A stretch of DNA of 50,744 bases from CAG-390 sp045544735 (GTDB lineage: Bacteria > Bacillota > Clostridia > Oscillospirales > CAG-272). Where the stretch lies: assembly GCA_045544735.1 (NCBI GenBank), contig JAZPZM010000113.1, positions 1-50,744 on the forward strand. The letters are read 5' to 3'. Of the stretch, positions 50,327 through 50,744 are shown piece after piece. Made by a program: the position numbers and the translations under genes. How positions within the stretch are numbered: the stretch's first letter is position 1; each line of letters starts with the position of its first letter. The notes under the pieces are model-generated. The model did no database searches. It was given only the letters and a program-made list of their open reading frames with translations, and was not told the DNA's origin.

Positions 50327-50679
50327 CAAGCTTGCCTATAAGCCGGGTTCTGTCGAGAACGGCCATCTGTCTTTGCGTTACGTCGCCGTAACGCTCCGAG
50401 GCTTTCGCCCCGTGCCACCCGGAGATATGTGTCGGGCAAACGATCTCCATACGGTGTTGCTTCGGATAGGGTTTACAGCGGACCTATGTTACCATAGGAA
50501 CGGGTGAGCTCTTACCTCGCCTTTCCATCCTTACCCCAAAAGGGGCGGTTTATTTCTGTTGCACTTTCCCGGGAGTCGCCTCCGGCTGACGTTATCAGTT
50601 ATCCTGCCCTGTGAAGCCCGGACTTTCCTCACGGTAATACCTTACGGCAACATACCGCGCGACCGTTTAGCAGAGCTGT
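50327..50679 (-). ncRNA. rnpB: RNase P RNA, bacterial class A
   Basis: On the minus strand the conserved elements occur in order: GAGGAAAGTCCGGGC and CACAGGGCAGG near the 5' end, AAGGATGGAAAGGCGAGGTA in the middle, and ACAGAACCCGGCTTA at the 3' end. This is the catalytic RNA that matures tRNA 5' ends. A consensus promoter lies directly upstream and a terminator follows. The 5' end is estimated from the promoter, about 7 bases past the -10 box. Confidence 0.96.
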
Positions 50680-50685
50680 GCTCTT

Positions 50686-50714
50686 ATTATATCGCAAAGC
50701 TTGCGATTTGTCAA
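50686..50714 (-). promoter_or_regulatory. Promoter of rnpB
   Basis: On minus: TTGACA (50709-50714), 17-base spacer, TATAAT (50686-50691). Confidence 0.92.
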
Positions 50715-50744
50715 GAGAGAGCCTCAAAAAGAATTATTTGATGT

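Overview
The window reads as housekeeping chromosome from an anaerobic, low-to-mid GC member of the Clostridia (Firmicutes/Bacillota). This rests on gene order (nusB-xseA-xseB-ispA-tlyA-nadK-argR-recN), strong Shine-Dalgarno sites, TTGACA-N17-TATAAT promoters, intrinsic terminators, a class A RNase P RNA, and ZTP and lysine riboswitches of the Firmicutes type. No rRNA, tRNA, CRISPR array, transposase or phage structural gene was seen. The species cannot be named from the sequence. Absence of spoIVB-spo0A after recN suggests, without proving, a non-sporulating lineage.

Layout. 0-0.8 kb: 3' part of an unidentified gene cut by the window edge. 0.9-4.5 kb: two overlapping half-size ABC exporters that probably form a heterodimer. 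4.6-6.2 kb (minus): a membrane-bound M50-like metalloprotease and a small membrane protein. 6.2-17.8 kb: a long plus-strand operon for transcription, DNA repair and basic metabolism (nusB, TsaD-like gene, xseA, xseB, ispA, tlyA, nadK, argR, recN), then argS, yebC and a polysaccharide flippase. 17.9-31.0 kb: a ZTP-riboswitch-controlled purine operon (purE, a PurF-like gene, purM, a formate/nitrite-family channel, purN, an archaeal-type IMP cyclohydrolase, a stand-alone AICAR transformylase, purD, purL, fhs). 31.0-31.85 kb: a small AT-rich gene inside an inverted-repeat-bounded block that also holds an unusual palindromic box-hairpin array. 31.9-35.2 kb: a lysine-riboswitch-controlled dapA-dapB-lysA operon. 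35.2-38.4 kb: a two-component system with two membrane proteins. 38.5-43.8 kb: argC-argJ-argB-argD-argF with a candidate ArgR operator. 43.8-46.05 kb: two AT-rich accessory genes (an HD hydrolase and a transglutaminase-like lipoprotein), the second flanked by 32-bp direct repeats copied from the end of the adjacent SDR gene. 46.06-49.5 kb (minus): SDR reductase, MutS-like ATPase and a Xer-type recombinase. 49.6-50.7 kb: a membrane protein and, on minus, rnpB.

The most coherent and unusual unit is the purine operon. ZTP rises when 10-formyl-tetrahydrofolate is short. The operon switched on by ZTP carries a likely formate channel, formate-tetrahydrofolate ligase to make 10-formyl-THF, and the two enzymes that consume it (PurN and AICAR transformylase). 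The same operon replaces bifunctional PurH by an archaeal-type PurO plus a separate transformylase, and its PurF homologue lacks the N-terminal catalytic cysteine, so its nitrogen source is in question. The second most interesting area is 31.0-31.85 kb, where several layers of inverted repeats surround a gene of unknown function. All functional calls are from reading the sequence; no database search was possible.
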